Program-made: the position numbers and the translations under genes | Shown here: one piece after another, positions 7,865-16,484 of the stretch | Layout of the letters: each line of letters opens with the position of its first letter | Numbering within the stretch: position 1 is the stretch's first letter | Notes under the pieces: model-generated | What the model was told of the DNA's origin: nothing | Databases searched by the model: none | What the model saw: only the letters and a program-made list of their open reading frames with translations | Assembly: GCA_002707745.1 (NCBI GenBank) | Contig: PANU01000045.1 | Coordinates: forward strand, 1-32,659 | DNA: 32,659 nucleotides | Source: Flavobacteriaceae bacterium | GTDB taxonomy: Bacteria; Bacteroidota; Bacteroidia; Flavobacteriales; Flavobacteriaceae | Reading direction: 5' to 3'

Positions 7865-10800
7865 CTAAACATATATTGGTTGGTGTGGGAGCTAGTGCTG
7901 GCGGATTGGAAGCATTGACCCAATTTTTCCACAAAATTCCAATAAAATCGAACATGACTTTTGTGGTGATTCAACATTTGTCACCAGATCACAAAAGTTT
8001 GATGGGAGAGTTGCTGTCCAAAAAAACCAATCTACCTGTAGTAGAGATTACCCAGGACGCACCTATTGAGCGCAACACCATCTATATAATACCTCCAACT
8101 ATGAATTTGGTCATTGAGGAGAAACACCTAAGGTTACTACAGAAACCTAAGAACAAAGAACTAAACCTCCCCATTGACATGTTCTTTGAGTCCCTGGCAA
8201 AATCGTTTGCCGGAAACGCTGTAGGTATCGTGCTAAGTGGCACTGGGAGCGATGGAACAAAAGGCGTATGGCATATAAAGGAAAATGGAGGGCTTATTAT
8301 TGCCCAAAAGCCAGAGGAAGCCAAGTTTGACGGAATGCCCCAAAGTGTTATCAATACCGGCCTAGCCGATTATATATTACCAGTGAGCGACATGTATACT
8401 GAATTGGAGAGCTATTTTAGCACCTCCTTTATATACGACGACGCAGAAAGAATCGTAAGTACCAACGAGCCTGTTTTTACAGAAATTCTGAATTTACTGA
8501 AAAAGAAGACCGCTCTGGACTTCAACCTATATAAAAAACCTACGCTTATTAGGAGGATGAGCAGGCGCCTACAGGTAAATCAGTTGGATTCGCTGGAGGA
8601 GTATGTAGCCTTAATCAAAGAAAATCCCGCAGAAATAGACACACTTTACAAAGAATTTTTGATTGGGGTCACAAAGTTTTTTAGAGATGAGCCGGTGTGG
8701 GATACAGTGGATAATGAAGCTATTTCAGATATCATTTCCAATGCAGAAGAAGATGATCTTGTAAAGGTCTGGAATGCTGGCTGCAGTACAGGAGAAGAAA
8801 CCTATACAATAGCCATGCTCTTATTGGAAGAATGTGAGCAGCAGAAGAAAAATTTAAAAATTAAAGTATTTGCGACGGATATTTCACAGTTCCACTTGGA
8901 TATTGCGAGCAAAGGTGAATATAATAAGGCCATAGCTAGTAACATACCTCCAAAACTTTTGTCGAAATATCTTTATCTGCAAAACGGTGTTTATAAGGTG
9001 AGGGATCACTTACGACGAACCGTGATCTTCTCTAATCATAATATAATAAAAGACCCACCCTTCAACAATATTGATTTAGTAGTTTGTAGAAATTTGTTAA
9101 TTTATTTCCAACCTAAAATACAGAATAGGGTTTTAAAAATCCTTCATTACAGTCTAAAACTGGATGGGTTTTTATTATTGGGAAGTAGTGAAAATTTAGG
9201 GAGCGAAAAATATTATTATCAAGTCATCGATCATAAACATAAGCTGTTCAAAAATATCGAGAAAACCAAACGAATGCGTACCGAAACTTTAAAAAGTAGT
9301 GAGCGGCATCAGCACACAGAACAAAAAAGACCCACCCAGTCAATACAATCGATCACGCACAGTAAGGTTGCGAAAAAAGCGTACGATGGTTTGAGTGAAC
9401 TCATTTTGGATCAACTAGGAGCGACCACAATCCTGATAGACAAAGACTACAATATCTTGGAGGCCAAAGGTAATTTTGGGCAATTTGCAAAACTCCCAAA
9501 AAAGGGTTTTTCCACCAATGCCTTAAAAATGCTACCGGAAGCCTTAAAAATTCCTTTGACCAACAGCATAAATAAAGCTCAAGAAACTTCGGAAAAAGTA
9601 ATTTTTCAAAATATAGTGATCAAAGAAGACGAAGGCAAGCGGCTTATTGACCTGTTCGTTATGAATGTACCAGGTTCCAAGTACGAAAGCGATGCAAAAT
9701 ATATTGTAAGCTTGGTTGAACAGGATAATGAAAATTTTAGTGACCGGATCATCGATGGAACTACGATTAACGAAGCTGCTAAAACACGTATTGAAAATCT
9801 TGAGAAAGACCTTGAAATCTCTAAGAACGAGCTTCTAAAATCTATTGAAGAAACCGAAACTAGTAATGAAGAACTTCAGGCTACAAACGAAGAGTTGCTT
9901 GCTTCCAATGAAGAACTACAAAGTACCAACGAAGAATTGCAAAGTGTTAACGAAGAACTTCATACGGTAAATGCAGAGCATATTCAAAAGCTAGAAGAGC
10001 TGGCCCTGCTAAATGCTGATATGGACAACCTTTTGGAAAGCACCAATATCGGGGTTTTGTTTCTAGACAAGAATTTGACAATTCGGAAATTTACTCCCGC
10101 TATCAAGGAGCATTTCAATATTATGGAGCAAGACATAGGAAGGCACATTGAAAACTTTAACTTCAACTTTAAGGGACGCTTGAAAAATGTTGTTGCCAGG
10201 GATGCAAAAAAAGTATTAGATACCGGTAGAAATTCTGAAAAGAAAGTGGTTGGAAAAAATGGCAAACATTTTCTGAAGAGAATGTCACTGTTTAACTCCA
10301 AAGAATCTGGCACCGAGGGCATCGTCATCACCTTTATCGACATAGAAAAGGTTATTCAATCTCAAGTTCAATTAAAAGAGAGTCAGGAAAAATTCAAAGA
10401 TTTTTACCATTCTGATCCTATAATGCACGTAAGTGTTAATCCAATCACCGGAATTATCGTCGAGTGCAACGACTTTTTAGTCAGTACACTAGGCTTCGAA
10501 TCCAAGGATGAAGTAATTGGCAAACCCATACATTCTTTTTACAACGAGAAGTCAAAAATAAAAGCAAGTTTACTTTTAGAGACTATACTTACCGAGGGTG
10601 ATGTTACCAATGAAGAAATGACTATAGTGACTAAGAATAATGAGCAAATCCCTGTAATTTTAAATTCAAATCTTAGAGTGGATAAAAATGGCGTACATTA
10701 TACACGCTCGACTTTGGTTGATATTTCAAAGCTTAAAGAGGTTCAACAAAAGGTTATTGAACAAAAAGCAGAGCTAGAAAGAGCTAACCAGGAGCTTGAA

Positions 10801-11454
10801 CAATTTGTTTCTATTTGCTCCCACGATCTACAGGAGCCTCTAAGCACCATAAAGTTTGGTAGTGATTTATTACGTAAAAAATTCAATCACCAATTGGATG
10901 AAAAGGGCAATGAATATGTGAACTATATATACGAGTCATCCGGAAGATTGGCAAATCAAATAAAAGCGCTCCTCGAGCATACAAAAATAGGTCAAAACCT
11001 AAAGAAAGAGGCAGTTGACATGGAAGAGCTTGTTGAAGTTGTGCTCTACGATCTGGGAAAAAGTATCAACGAATGTAATGCCAAAATCAAATACGGTGAA
11101 CTTCCCACCATTCAAGGATATAAAGTTGAACTTCGTTTATTGTTTCAAAATTTGATTGGAAATGCCATAAAATACAGTAAAGATGGTATTTCCCCTAAAG
11201 TGAGAATTAATGCATTTGAAGATGGAGAGTTTTATCTTTTCAGTATCAAAGACAATGGTATTGGGATAAAGGAGGAAGATTCCGGCAGTATATTTACCAT
11301 ATTTAACAGGGTCCCTACCGAACAGAATCACGAAGGCACTGGTGTCGGGCTGGCACACTGTGAAAAGATAATAAAACTCCATGGAGGTACTATCTGGGTA
11401 GATACAGAATTTGGAGAAGGAAGTACTTTTTACTTTAAATTGAAACGTGAATAG
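7849..11454 (+). CDS. CheB-CheR-PAS-histidine kinase fusion
   Basis: 1201 residues, starting at TTG 7849 because a TAA precedes it by one codon and the CheB core begins at residue 9. CheB-type methylesterase: GASAGG with Ser16, His43 in VIQHLSPDH, Asp135 in GTGSDG. CheR-type methyltransferase: TKFFRD (275-280), SAM loop GCSTGEE (311-317), ATDIS (342-346), VVCRNLLIYF (411-420). Six NEEL-type heptads (671-712) form a coiled coil, followed by two PAS-like domains. The C-terminal kinase has H-box His992 in ICSHDLQEPL, an N-box (FQNLIGNAIKYS) and G-boxes DNGIGI and GTGVGLAH. There is no N-terminal CheB receiver domain, no C-terminal receiver, no membrane segment and no chemoreceptor gene nearby. 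It is probably a cytosolic sensor that methylates/demethylates an unknown partner and phosphorylates a separate regulator. It converges on the propeller lipoprotein with an 18-bp gap. Confidence 0.93.
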   Translation: MRKNASKHILVGVGASAGGLEALTQFFHKIPIKSNMTFVVIQHLSPDHKSLMGELLSKKTNLPVVEITQDAPIERNTIYIIPPTMNLVIEEKHLRLLQKPKNKELNLPIDMFFESLAKSFAGNAVGIVLSGTGSDGTKGVWHIKENGGLIIAQKPEEAKFDGMPQSVINTGLADYILPVSDMYTELESYFSTSFIYDDAERIVSTNEPVFTEILNLLKKKTALDFNLYKKPTLIRRMSRRLQVNQLDSLEEYVALIKENPAEIDTLYKEFLIGVTKFFRDEPVWDTVDNEAISDIISNAEEDDLVKVWNAGCSTGEETYTIAMLLLEECEQQKKNLKIKVFATDISQFHLDIASKGEYNKAIASNIPPKLLSKYLYLQNGVYKVRDHLRRTVIFSNHNIIKDPPFNNIDLVVCRNLLIYFQPKIQNRVLKILHYSLKLDGFLLLGSSENLGSEKYYYQVIDHKHKLFKNIEKTKRMRTETLKSSERHQHTEQKRPTQSIQSITHSKVAKKAYDGLSELILDQLGATTILIDKDYNILEAKGNFGQFAKLPKKGFSTNALKMLPEALKIPLTNSINKAQETSEKVIFQNIVIKEDEGKRLIDLFVMNVPGSKYESDAKYIVSLVEQDNENFSDRIIDGTTINEAAKTRIENLEKDLEISKNELLKSIEETETSNEELQATNEELLASNEELQSTNEELQSVNEELHTVNAEHIQKLEELALLNADMDNLLESTNIGVLFLDKNLTIRKFTPAIKEHFNIMEQDIGRHIENFNFNFKGRLKNVVARDAKKVLDTGRNSEKKVVGKNGKHFLKRMSLFNSKESGTEGIVITFIDIEKVIQSQVQLKESQEKFKDFYHSDPIMHVSVNPITGIIVECNDFLVSTLGFESKDEVIGKPIHSFYNEKSKIKASLLLETILTEGDVTNEEMTIVTKNNEQIPVILNSNLRVDKNGVHYTRSTLVDISKLKEVQQKVIEQKAELERANQELEQFVSICSHDLQEPLSTIKFGSDLLRKKFNHQLDEKGNEYVNYIYESSGRLANQIKALLEHTKIGQNLKKEAVDMEELVEVVLYDLGKSINECNAKIKYGELPTIQGYKVELRLLFQNLIGNAIKYSKDGISPKVRINAFEDGEFYLFSIKDNGIGIKEEDSGSIFTIFNRVPTEQNHEGTGVGLAHCEKIIKLHGGTIWVDTEFGEGSTFYFKLKRE
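9859..9984 (+). repeat. Heptad repeat coding for the NEEL coiled coil
   Basis: Six consecutive 21-bp units encode residues 671-712 of the CheB-CheR kinase: TSNEELQ, ATNEELL, ASNEELQ, STNEELQ, SVNEELH and TVNAEHI. The units are conserved in protein but vary in codons, so they are old rather than freshly expanded. The segment links the methyltransferase half to the PAS/kinase half as a signalling coil. Confidence 0.85.
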
Positions 11455-11472
11455 GTTTTAAACGAATCACGA

Positions 11473-12735
11473 TCAGTGTAAATCTGTGGTGCTGAAAAAT
11501 GCTGTTTTGATTGAATTTTTTCCATTCACAATTTCGGTCCATGCGATATATGCAAAATTTCCAATCACTTCCAATTGTGGAAAACCACTGGCGCGGTCCG
11601 GACTTATCTCAGAAATGAGTATTTCACCGGTCTTTCCTTGTTTACTATCAACGCTCGCTATCATAATAACTTCGTTTTCACCCTTCGGCTCCATCCAAAG
11701 TACCAAGGCTGTGTGAGCAGATAACATGTCAAAATCAACTCTACCTGTCGCATTGCCATTATCAACCCGGACAGGGTCTATGTCTTGATTTCCCAATAAG
11801 GAAACGTATACTTCGCCTTCCCCATTGGCGGCGGTAAACCAGGCCACTCCAAACGTATTTTCAAAAGCATCTATTGCAGGACCATTTACAGGACAACCTG
11901 CTATTTTCCAATTATCAGCGTGAACCGTTTCTATAGATTTATCCAAATGCCCTGTAATTTCTTTGCGGACTATTGAGATATCCCGCACCTCGGTATCACT
12001 TCTGTCACGATAGGCTATCATGGTCACACTTCCGTTATTGGCAATGGATGTTTGACAGCAGTCACACACCCTGTTATCCAGTTCTGTTTGATTTAGGATT
12101 TCTCCACTATCGCCAATTATAGCGCTTCGTAGCGTCATGGAACCTCCCGCGCCGTGATTGTCGTGGGCATTATAACCTCCAGCAGTGTTTCTACCATCCA
12201 GCCAGGCAATTTCAAAGCCGCTGGCTACGGGGACAGCAGAAACGAATCCATGCTCTGTATGGGTGCCATCGGTATTAAGAAGCACGTTTTTTTGCCAGGT
12301 TTTAGTTCTCGGATTGTAGATATTGTAACGAATATCATACGCATAAGTAGCGGTATCAGATTTTTGTAAGTATGTGGTCAATATAGTGCCATTATGCTCG
12401 CTTATTACGGGAAAATCGGCCCAATTGGTAAACCAATCATCTCCCTGGGTAATGGTCTCTGGTCCTATCCAATTACCACCTTTGTAAACGGCATAATTTA
12501 AATAATCTGTCTTTTCTTTCCTAGTAACCCAAGACATGTACAAGTCTTTTCCGTTACCAAATAATCGTGGCAAGTGGCTCTGCTCTTGGGTAGGATTATT
12601 AAGCAGAACTACGCTAGTACTGAAACCAATTTCAGGATTTTCAATGTTCGTTTGCATTGGCGTAGGTGTTTCCTTTTTACTATCAGCACAAGAAAAGCAT
12701 AGGATAAGCACGAAAAGTAAGGAAAGTTCTTTCAT
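11473..12735 (-). CDS. Sialidase-fold (BNR-like) lipoprotein with CxCC motif
   Basis: The ATG at 12735 gives 420 residues; the frame opens one codon earlier at a TTG, which is disfavoured. The signal ends LILCFSC, with lipid Cys16. The rest is a predicted six-bladed propeller with repeated aromatic/Trp strand patterns (MSWVTR, IAWLDGRN, GVAWFT, LVLWMEP, IAWTE), as in exo-alpha-sialidase-like proteins. Classical Asp-box repeats and a sialidase Arg triad are not evident, so enzymatic activity is doubtful. Conserved-looking Cys224, Cys226 and Cys227 (VCDCCQTS) and Cys281 (AGCPVNGPA) suggest a metal site or disulfides. It follows rimO by 36 bp and may be read through from it. The function is unknown. 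Confidence 0.75.
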   Translation of the reverse strand: MKELSLLFVLILCFSCADSKKETPTPMQTNIENPEIGFSTSVVLLNNPTQEQSHLPRLFGNGKDLYMSWVTRKEKTDYLNYAVYKGGNWIGPETITQGDDWFTNWADFPVISEHNGTILTTYLQKSDTATYAYDIRYNIYNPRTKTWQKNVLLNTDGTHTEHGFVSAVPVASGFEIAWLDGRNTAGGYNAHDNHGAGGSMTLRSAIIGDSGEILNQTELDNRVCDCCQTSIANNGSVTMIAYRDRSDTEVRDISIVRKEITGHLDKSIETVHADNWKIAGCPVNGPAIDAFENTFGVAWFTAANGEGEVYVSLLGNQDIDPVRVDNGNATGRVDFDMLSAHTALVLWMEPKGENEVIMIASVDSKQGKTGEILISEISPDRASGFPQLEVIGNFAYIAWTEIVNGKNSIKTAFFSTTDLH

Positions 12736-12771
12736 CAAAAATTGAAGTCGAGGTCCAAATAGAAAATGATA

Positions 12772-14076
12772 TTATTTCAGGACTTCAGCATATAAGTCAA
12801 AATCTTCGGCTGCAGTAACTATTACATTGAAAAACTCCCCGGTTCGCAAATAACCATCTTCAGCATTTATTAAGACTTCATTATCTACATCGGGACTATC
12901 AAATTCAGTACGCCCTACGTAATAAGTTCCTTCTTTTCTATCGATGATCACCTTGAATATCTTACCAATTTTTTGTTGATTTAGTTCCCAAGAAATCTGA
13001 CTTTGAACTTCCATAATCTCATTGGCACGTTGCATCTTAACGACTTCTGGCACATCGTCTTCTAAGTTATAGGCGTGTGTATTCTCTTCATGAGAATAGG
13101 TAAAGCATCCCATGCGCTCAAAACGTTGCTCGATGACCCATTGTTTAAGGGTTTGAAAATCTTCTTCGGTTTCTCCTGGATACCCAACAATTAGAGTCGT
13201 ACGGATTGCCATTTCCGGAACTGCCACTCTAAAATCTTCCAACAATTTAGTCGTTTTCGCTTTGGTAGTACCACGTCGCATACTTTTGAGTATCGGGTCC
13301 GCAATGTGTTGTAACGGAATATCTATATAATTACAAATTTTTGGTTCGTTTTTCATCACTTCCAGCACGTCCATAGGGAATCCTGTAGGAAATGCATAAT
13401 GCAGACGAATCCATTCAATTCCCGCTACTTTTGCCAAGTGTTGAAGCAGCTGGGCGAGATTTCGTTTTTTGTATAAATCTAAGCCGTAATAGGTTAAATC
13501 CTGTGCTATTAAAATTAGTTCTTTAACGCCGTTTGCTGCTAGTTTTTCTGCTTCCGTCACCAAATCTTCTATGGGGGTACTTCGGTGTTTCCCACGCATA
13601 ATGGGAATGGCGCAAAACGAACACGGGCGATCGCATCCTTCAGCAATTTTTAAATAGGCATAGTTTTTAGGGGTTGTAGTGAGGCGTTCGCCAATTAGCT
13701 CATGCTTATAATCGGCACCTAAGGCTTTTAGCAAGCCGGGCAATTCTGTAGTCCCGAAATACTGATCTACATTTGGAATCTCTTTTTGAAGGTCTGGTTT
13801 GTAGCGTTCAGAAAGGCATCCTGTTACAAACACTTTATCTACAACACCTGCTTCTTTTTTCTGAACATATTCCAGAATAGTATTTACGCTTTCTTCTTTG
13901 GCATTGGCAATAAATCCGCAGGTATTTATTACTACAACATTCCCTTCTTCTTCGTGTACCACTTCTTTATTATTGGCACGCAATTGCCCCATAAGGACTT
14001 CACTGTCGTAGACATTCTTGGAACAACCTAAAGTGACTACATTAATCTTGTTCTTTTTTAAGGTTTTAGTGCGCAT
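12772..14076 (-). CDS. rimO: Ribosomal protein S12 methylthiotransferase RimO
   Basis: A 434-residue radical-SAM methylthiotransferase that modifies the conserved Asp of ribosomal protein S12 (beta-methylthiolation). Cys18 (LGCSKN), Cys53 (NTCGF) and Cys87 (TGCLSE) hold the auxiliary cluster. Cys148-x3-Cys152-x2-Cys155 (GCDRPCSFC) binds the radical-SAM cluster. AIPIMRGKHRS is typical of RimO. A C-terminal TRAM domain covers about 370-434. Length and motifs are complete. A full promoter (-33 and -7) lies at 14136-14164, giving a leader of about 55 nt that contains three GTACGA repeats. The propeller lipoprotein gene follows 36 bp downstream. Confidence 0.97.
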   Translation of the reverse strand: MRTKTLKKNKINVVTLGCSKNVYDSEVLMGQLRANNKEVVHEEEGNVVVINTCGFIANAKEESVNTILEYVQKKEAGVVDKVFVTGCLSERYKPDLQKEIPNVDQYFGTTELPGLLKALGADYKHELIGERLTTTPKNYAYLKIAEGCDRPCSFCAIPIMRGKHRSTPIEDLVTEAEKLAANGVKELILIAQDLTYYGLDLYKKRNLAQLLQHLAKVAGIEWIRLHYAFPTGFPMDVLEVMKNEPKICNYIDIPLQHIADPILKSMRRGTTKAKTTKLLEDFRVAVPEMAIRTTLIVGYPGETEEDFQTLKQWVIEQRFERMGCFTYSHEENTHAYNLEDDVPEVVKMQRANEIMEVQSQISWELNQQKIGKIFKVIIDRKEGTYYVGRTEFDSPDVDNEVLINAEDGYLRTGEFFNVIVTAAEDFDLYAEVLK

Positions 14077-14085
14077 AAATTTAAG

Positions 14086-14112
14086 GTACGAGGTACGATT
14101 TTAGATGTACGA
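14086..14112. repeat. Three GTACGA short repeats in the rimO leader
   Basis: GTACGA occurs at 14086-14091, 14093-14098 and 14107-14112, all in the same orientation. They lie between the rimO promoter and its ATG. Short iterated TCGTAC-like runs are, in my recollection, frequent in flavobacterial intergenic DNA. The function is unknown and a chance origin is possible. Confidence 0.45.
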
Positions 14113-14135
14113 ATTACTTTGCCGTAAATCGGGTG

Positions 14136-14164
14136 CAAAGGTACGTTATTTTTATGTGAAACAA
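14136..14164 (-). promoter_or_regulatory. rimO promoter (-33 TTG, -7 TACCTTTG)
   Basis: Minus strand: TTG at 14162-14164, an 18-bp spacer, then TACCTTTG at 14136-14143, continuing GCACCC. This is the Bacteroidota housekeeping promoter pattern, though the spacer is slightly shorter than the usual 19-21. It sits immediately after the stop of the upstream membrane-protein gene. Confidence 0.65.
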
Positions 14165-14173
14165 GTATTTGGA

Positions 14174-14533
14174 CTAACCGAAGGGATTTACCTCCATTAA
14201 AATAAGATAAAGTACAAAAGCGCCAAAAAGAAATGCTACAAGTGCTACAGGAATGATCCAAAAAGTTTTTTCCAGTACGAGTATGTTTTTCATGAGTCTG
14301 TATAAAACATAGATTCCCGCGCCCCAGTAAACGATTAAAAAATAATGCGGAAATGCAATATAATCTGGAAGGTGGGAAGGGATTAATGGGTTTCTGGCGC
14401 TTGCATAGGCTTCATATATAGCATACCAGTTACGTAAAAACTGGAAAATTACATATAAAAAAATAACCTTAGCTATTGCGTCCCGCCACCACAAGGAAGG
14501 GATTAGGGCTTTATCGGGGTTATTTTCATTCAT
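14174..14533 (-). CDS. Small three-helix membrane protein of unknown function
   Basis: 119 residues with about three predicted transmembrane helices: around 20-40 (AKVIFLYVIFQFLRNWYAIY), 60-82 (AFPHYFLIVYWGAGIYVLY) and 91-113 (FWIIPVALVAFLFGAFVLYL). I recognise no family motif. It starts 10 bp after the stop of the SET-domain gene, so the two are probably co-transcribed. The ATG at 14533 is chosen over other codons because it gives the closest spacing and a charged N-terminus (MNENNPDK) before the first helix. The function is not assigned. Confidence 0.7.
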   Translation of the reverse strand: MNENNPDKALIPSLWWRDAIAKVIFLYVIFQFLRNWYAIYEAYASARNPLIPSHLPDYIAFPHYFLIVYWGAGIYVLYRLMKNILVLEKTFWIIPVALVAFLFGAFVLYLILMEVNPFG

Positions 14534-14543
14534 TAAAAACAGA

Positions 14544-15128
14544 TTACCTTTTATAGTATATAGTAAGAATTGAAGTTAATTCTTCATTACCAGCAATTAC
14601 ATTGGCGATTGTTTTTTTTGTAGATGCAGAAAGCAATGCCCCCAAGGGCTGCTCTAATGAATTGATCTTTGGAAATACAGCTGCTATTTTTTTATCCCAG
14701 GTTTTATGGTTCTTTTTTAAATCGTCCGGATACACGGTTTTTCTTTTGGTTCCTTCTTCCGATGCTTTAAAAGGGCTGTCAACATTCAGGTATCCGTAAT
14801 CGTCGGTAAGTTGTTCTCCAGGTTCAATATCACGAATAGCAATTTCGAAATCGTATGCGGTAGAAAGGCAATTGGATTTAAAGCTATGGTTTACAAATTT
14901 CCCGTGATCCCAACATAAGACGTAATTTCCTTTGCTGTTTCGGTAACAGTAGGTTTCAAAGGTGTTTTGGTACAGGGGATCAAATTCCTGAAACTGTTTT
15001 GGGGTAAATTCCCGGTCTAATTTGTCGAGAACCCAGGTAATGGTTCCCGCAGGAATAAATTTAGTAGCGACTACGCCGTGGCCTATTTCTTCATTAATAA
15101 AGCGAAGTTCAGTATGTGGGTGAATCAT
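14544..15128 (-). CDS. SET-domain protein (putative lysine methyltransferase)
   Basis: A 194-residue protein with the SET core motifs in order: GHGVVATKFIPAGTITW (16-32, the GxG SAM-binding start), FVNHSFKSNC (78-87, the NHS motif) and EPGEQLTDDYGYL (102-114, the ExL...DYG pseudoknot motif with the catalytic Tyr). Residues 125-194 are a charged tail of unknown fold. SET proteins methylate lysines of proteins; bacterial targets are mostly unknown. There is no pre-SET or post-SET Cys cluster. The gene heads a two-gene unit with the small membrane protein, which follows after 10 bp. Confidence 0.85.
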   Translation of the reverse strand: MIHPHTELRFINEEIGHGVVATKFIPAGTITWVLDKLDREFTPKQFQEFDPLYQNTFETYCYRNSKGNYVLCWDHGKFVNHSFKSNCLSTAYDFEIAIRDIEPGEQLTDDYGYLNVDSPFKASEEGTKRKTVYPDDLKKNHKTWDKKIAAVFPKINSLEQPLGALLSASTKKTIANVIAGNEELTSILTIYYKR

Positions 15129-15243
15129 ATAATTTTTTAGTAAAATTACTATTCTTCTTCTAAATAAATAGTTAAATTATTAATCCGACGGAAACAATAC
15201 CTTTACGTCTAAATAGATTAAAAAATGAAGAAATACAGCAGGG

Positions 15244-16197
15244 CTACTTAAAAAAACTATCTACAAACTCAATTTTATTAAAAACCTGTAAATCTTCTAT
15301 CCCTTCTCCTACACCAATATACTTTACAGGAATCTGAAACTGGTCGCTTATTCCAATAACAACCCCTCCTTTTGCGGTACCGTCTAGTTTTGTTACGGCA
15401 AGGCTTGTTACTTCTGTGGCTGCGGTAAATTGTTTGGCTTGTTCAAAAGCATTTTGTCCTGTGGAGCCGTCCAGTACCAGTAGTACGTCGTGCGGAGCGT
15501 CGCCCACTACTTTTTGCATCACGCGTTTAACCTTGGTTAGCTCGTTCATTAAGTTGACCTTGTTGTGTAACCGGCCCGCGGTATCTATAATAACCACATC
15601 GGCATTTTGGTTTACGGCACTTTGCAGGGTATCGAAAGCGACACTTGCCGGGTCGCTTCCCATGCTTTGTTTAACAATGGGAACTTCGGTACGATCTGCC
15701 CATACTTGTAATTGATCTATTGCAGCCGCACGGAAGGTATCTGCCGCTCCTAAAACCACTTTTTTACCAGCTTTTTTAAACTGATATGCCAATTTACCTA
15801 TGGTAGTTGTTTTTCCTACTCCGTTAACACCCACCACCATAATTACGTGTGGTTTGTTTGTTGCGGGGACTTCGAAGTCTGTTGCATTTCCGGTATTTGT
15901 TTCGCTAAGCAATCCTGCTATTTCTTCACGAAGAATTTGGTTAAGTTCCTCTGTGCCCAAATATTTATCTCTTTCAACCCTTGCTTCAATACGGTCTATA
16001 ATTTTCAGGGTGGTATTTACCCCCACATCGCTGGACACGAGTACTTCCTCCAGATTATCGAGTACATCGTCATCTACTTTGCTTTTTCCTGCAACCGCTT
16101 TGGAAAGTTTATCGAAAAAGTTATTTTTAGATTTCTCCAAGCCCTTATCGAGGGTTTCCTTTTTCTCTTTGCTGAATATTTTTTTAAAAAAGCTCAT
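15244..16197 (-). CDS. ftsY: Signal recognition particle receptor FtsY
   Basis: A 317-residue SRP-receptor GTPase that docks ribosome-SRP complexes at the inner membrane. The N-terminus is a short basic helix (MSFFKKIFSKEKKE) in place of the long acidic A domain of E. coli. Then come the N domain (about 25-100) and the G domain with G1 GVNGVGKT (123-130), insertion-box motif DTFRAAA (153-159), G3 DTAGRL (205-210), TKLDG (269-273) and the C-terminal GVGEGIEDL. All catalytic motifs are intact. Upstream is a 287-bp gap holding a terminator and a hairpin element, so ftsY is probably transcribed separately from the ribosomal-protein cluster. Confidence 0.97.
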   Translation of the reverse strand: MSFFKKIFSKEKKETLDKGLEKSKNNFFDKLSKAVAGKSKVDDDVLDNLEEVLVSSDVGVNTTLKIIDRIEARVERDKYLGTEELNQILREEIAGLLSETNTGNATDFEVPATNKPHVIMVVGVNGVGKTTTIGKLAYQFKKAGKKVVLGAADTFRAAAIDQLQVWADRTEVPIVKQSMGSDPASVAFDTLQSAVNQNADVVIIDTAGRLHNKVNLMNELTKVKRVMQKVVGDAPHDVLLVLDGSTGQNAFEQAKQFTAATEVTSLAVTKLDGTAKGGVVIGISDQFQIPVKYIGVGEGIEDLQVFNKIEFVDSFFK

Positions 16198-16273
16198 GGA
16201 TTGTTTATGAGTTTAAGTGTTAAGAAGTTAAAACCTTTTACGTAAAGCGAACTGTAATTAAAAACTAATTCCT

Positions 16274-16340
16274 GGCTTTGCGTGAGGGATAGTAGCGGCA
16301 TCCCCCGATTTTTATCGGGGATATAGCGGATAGCCCGACC
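16274..16340. other. Hairpin flanked by direct repeats (possible structured RNA or repeat element)
   Basis: CCCCGAT (16303-16309) pairs with ATCGGGG (16314-16320) around a T loop. The hairpin sits between near-identical blocks GGGATAGTAGCGG and GGGATATAGCGG, followed by ATAGCCCGACC. I recall near-identical sequence in other flavobacterial intergenic regions, but this is from memory and unchecked. It lies between the DUF4295 terminator and ftsY. No coding frame is convincing here. Confidence 0.55.
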
Positions 16341-16430
16341 ATTTTATGCTAACATTTTTGTTTGCTGAAAATGGACACGCCCAAAAACTCATTAAAAATA
16401 CGAAATCTTCGCTAAAGCTACGACCCCTAA

Positions 16431-16461
16431 CAAAAAAGCCACCTTCGTAAAAAAGTGGCTT
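16431..16461 (-). terminator. Terminator of the rpmB-rpmG-DUF4295 unit
   Basis: Read on the minus strand, GAAGCCAC (16455-16461 side) pairs with GTGGCTT (16436-16442 side) and is followed by a run of six T. It lies 24 bp after the DUF4295 stop and closes the ribosomal-protein operon before ftsY. Confidence 0.8.
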
Positions 16462-16484
16462 CATTAAATTTTTATACGGTTTGG

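Noticed and set aside
15416-16245. Long plus-strand frames opposite ftsY (up to 136 codons)
   Set aside because: They are antisense shadows of a fully motif-supported ftsY, with low-complexity Ser/Phe-rich composition and no family resemblance.
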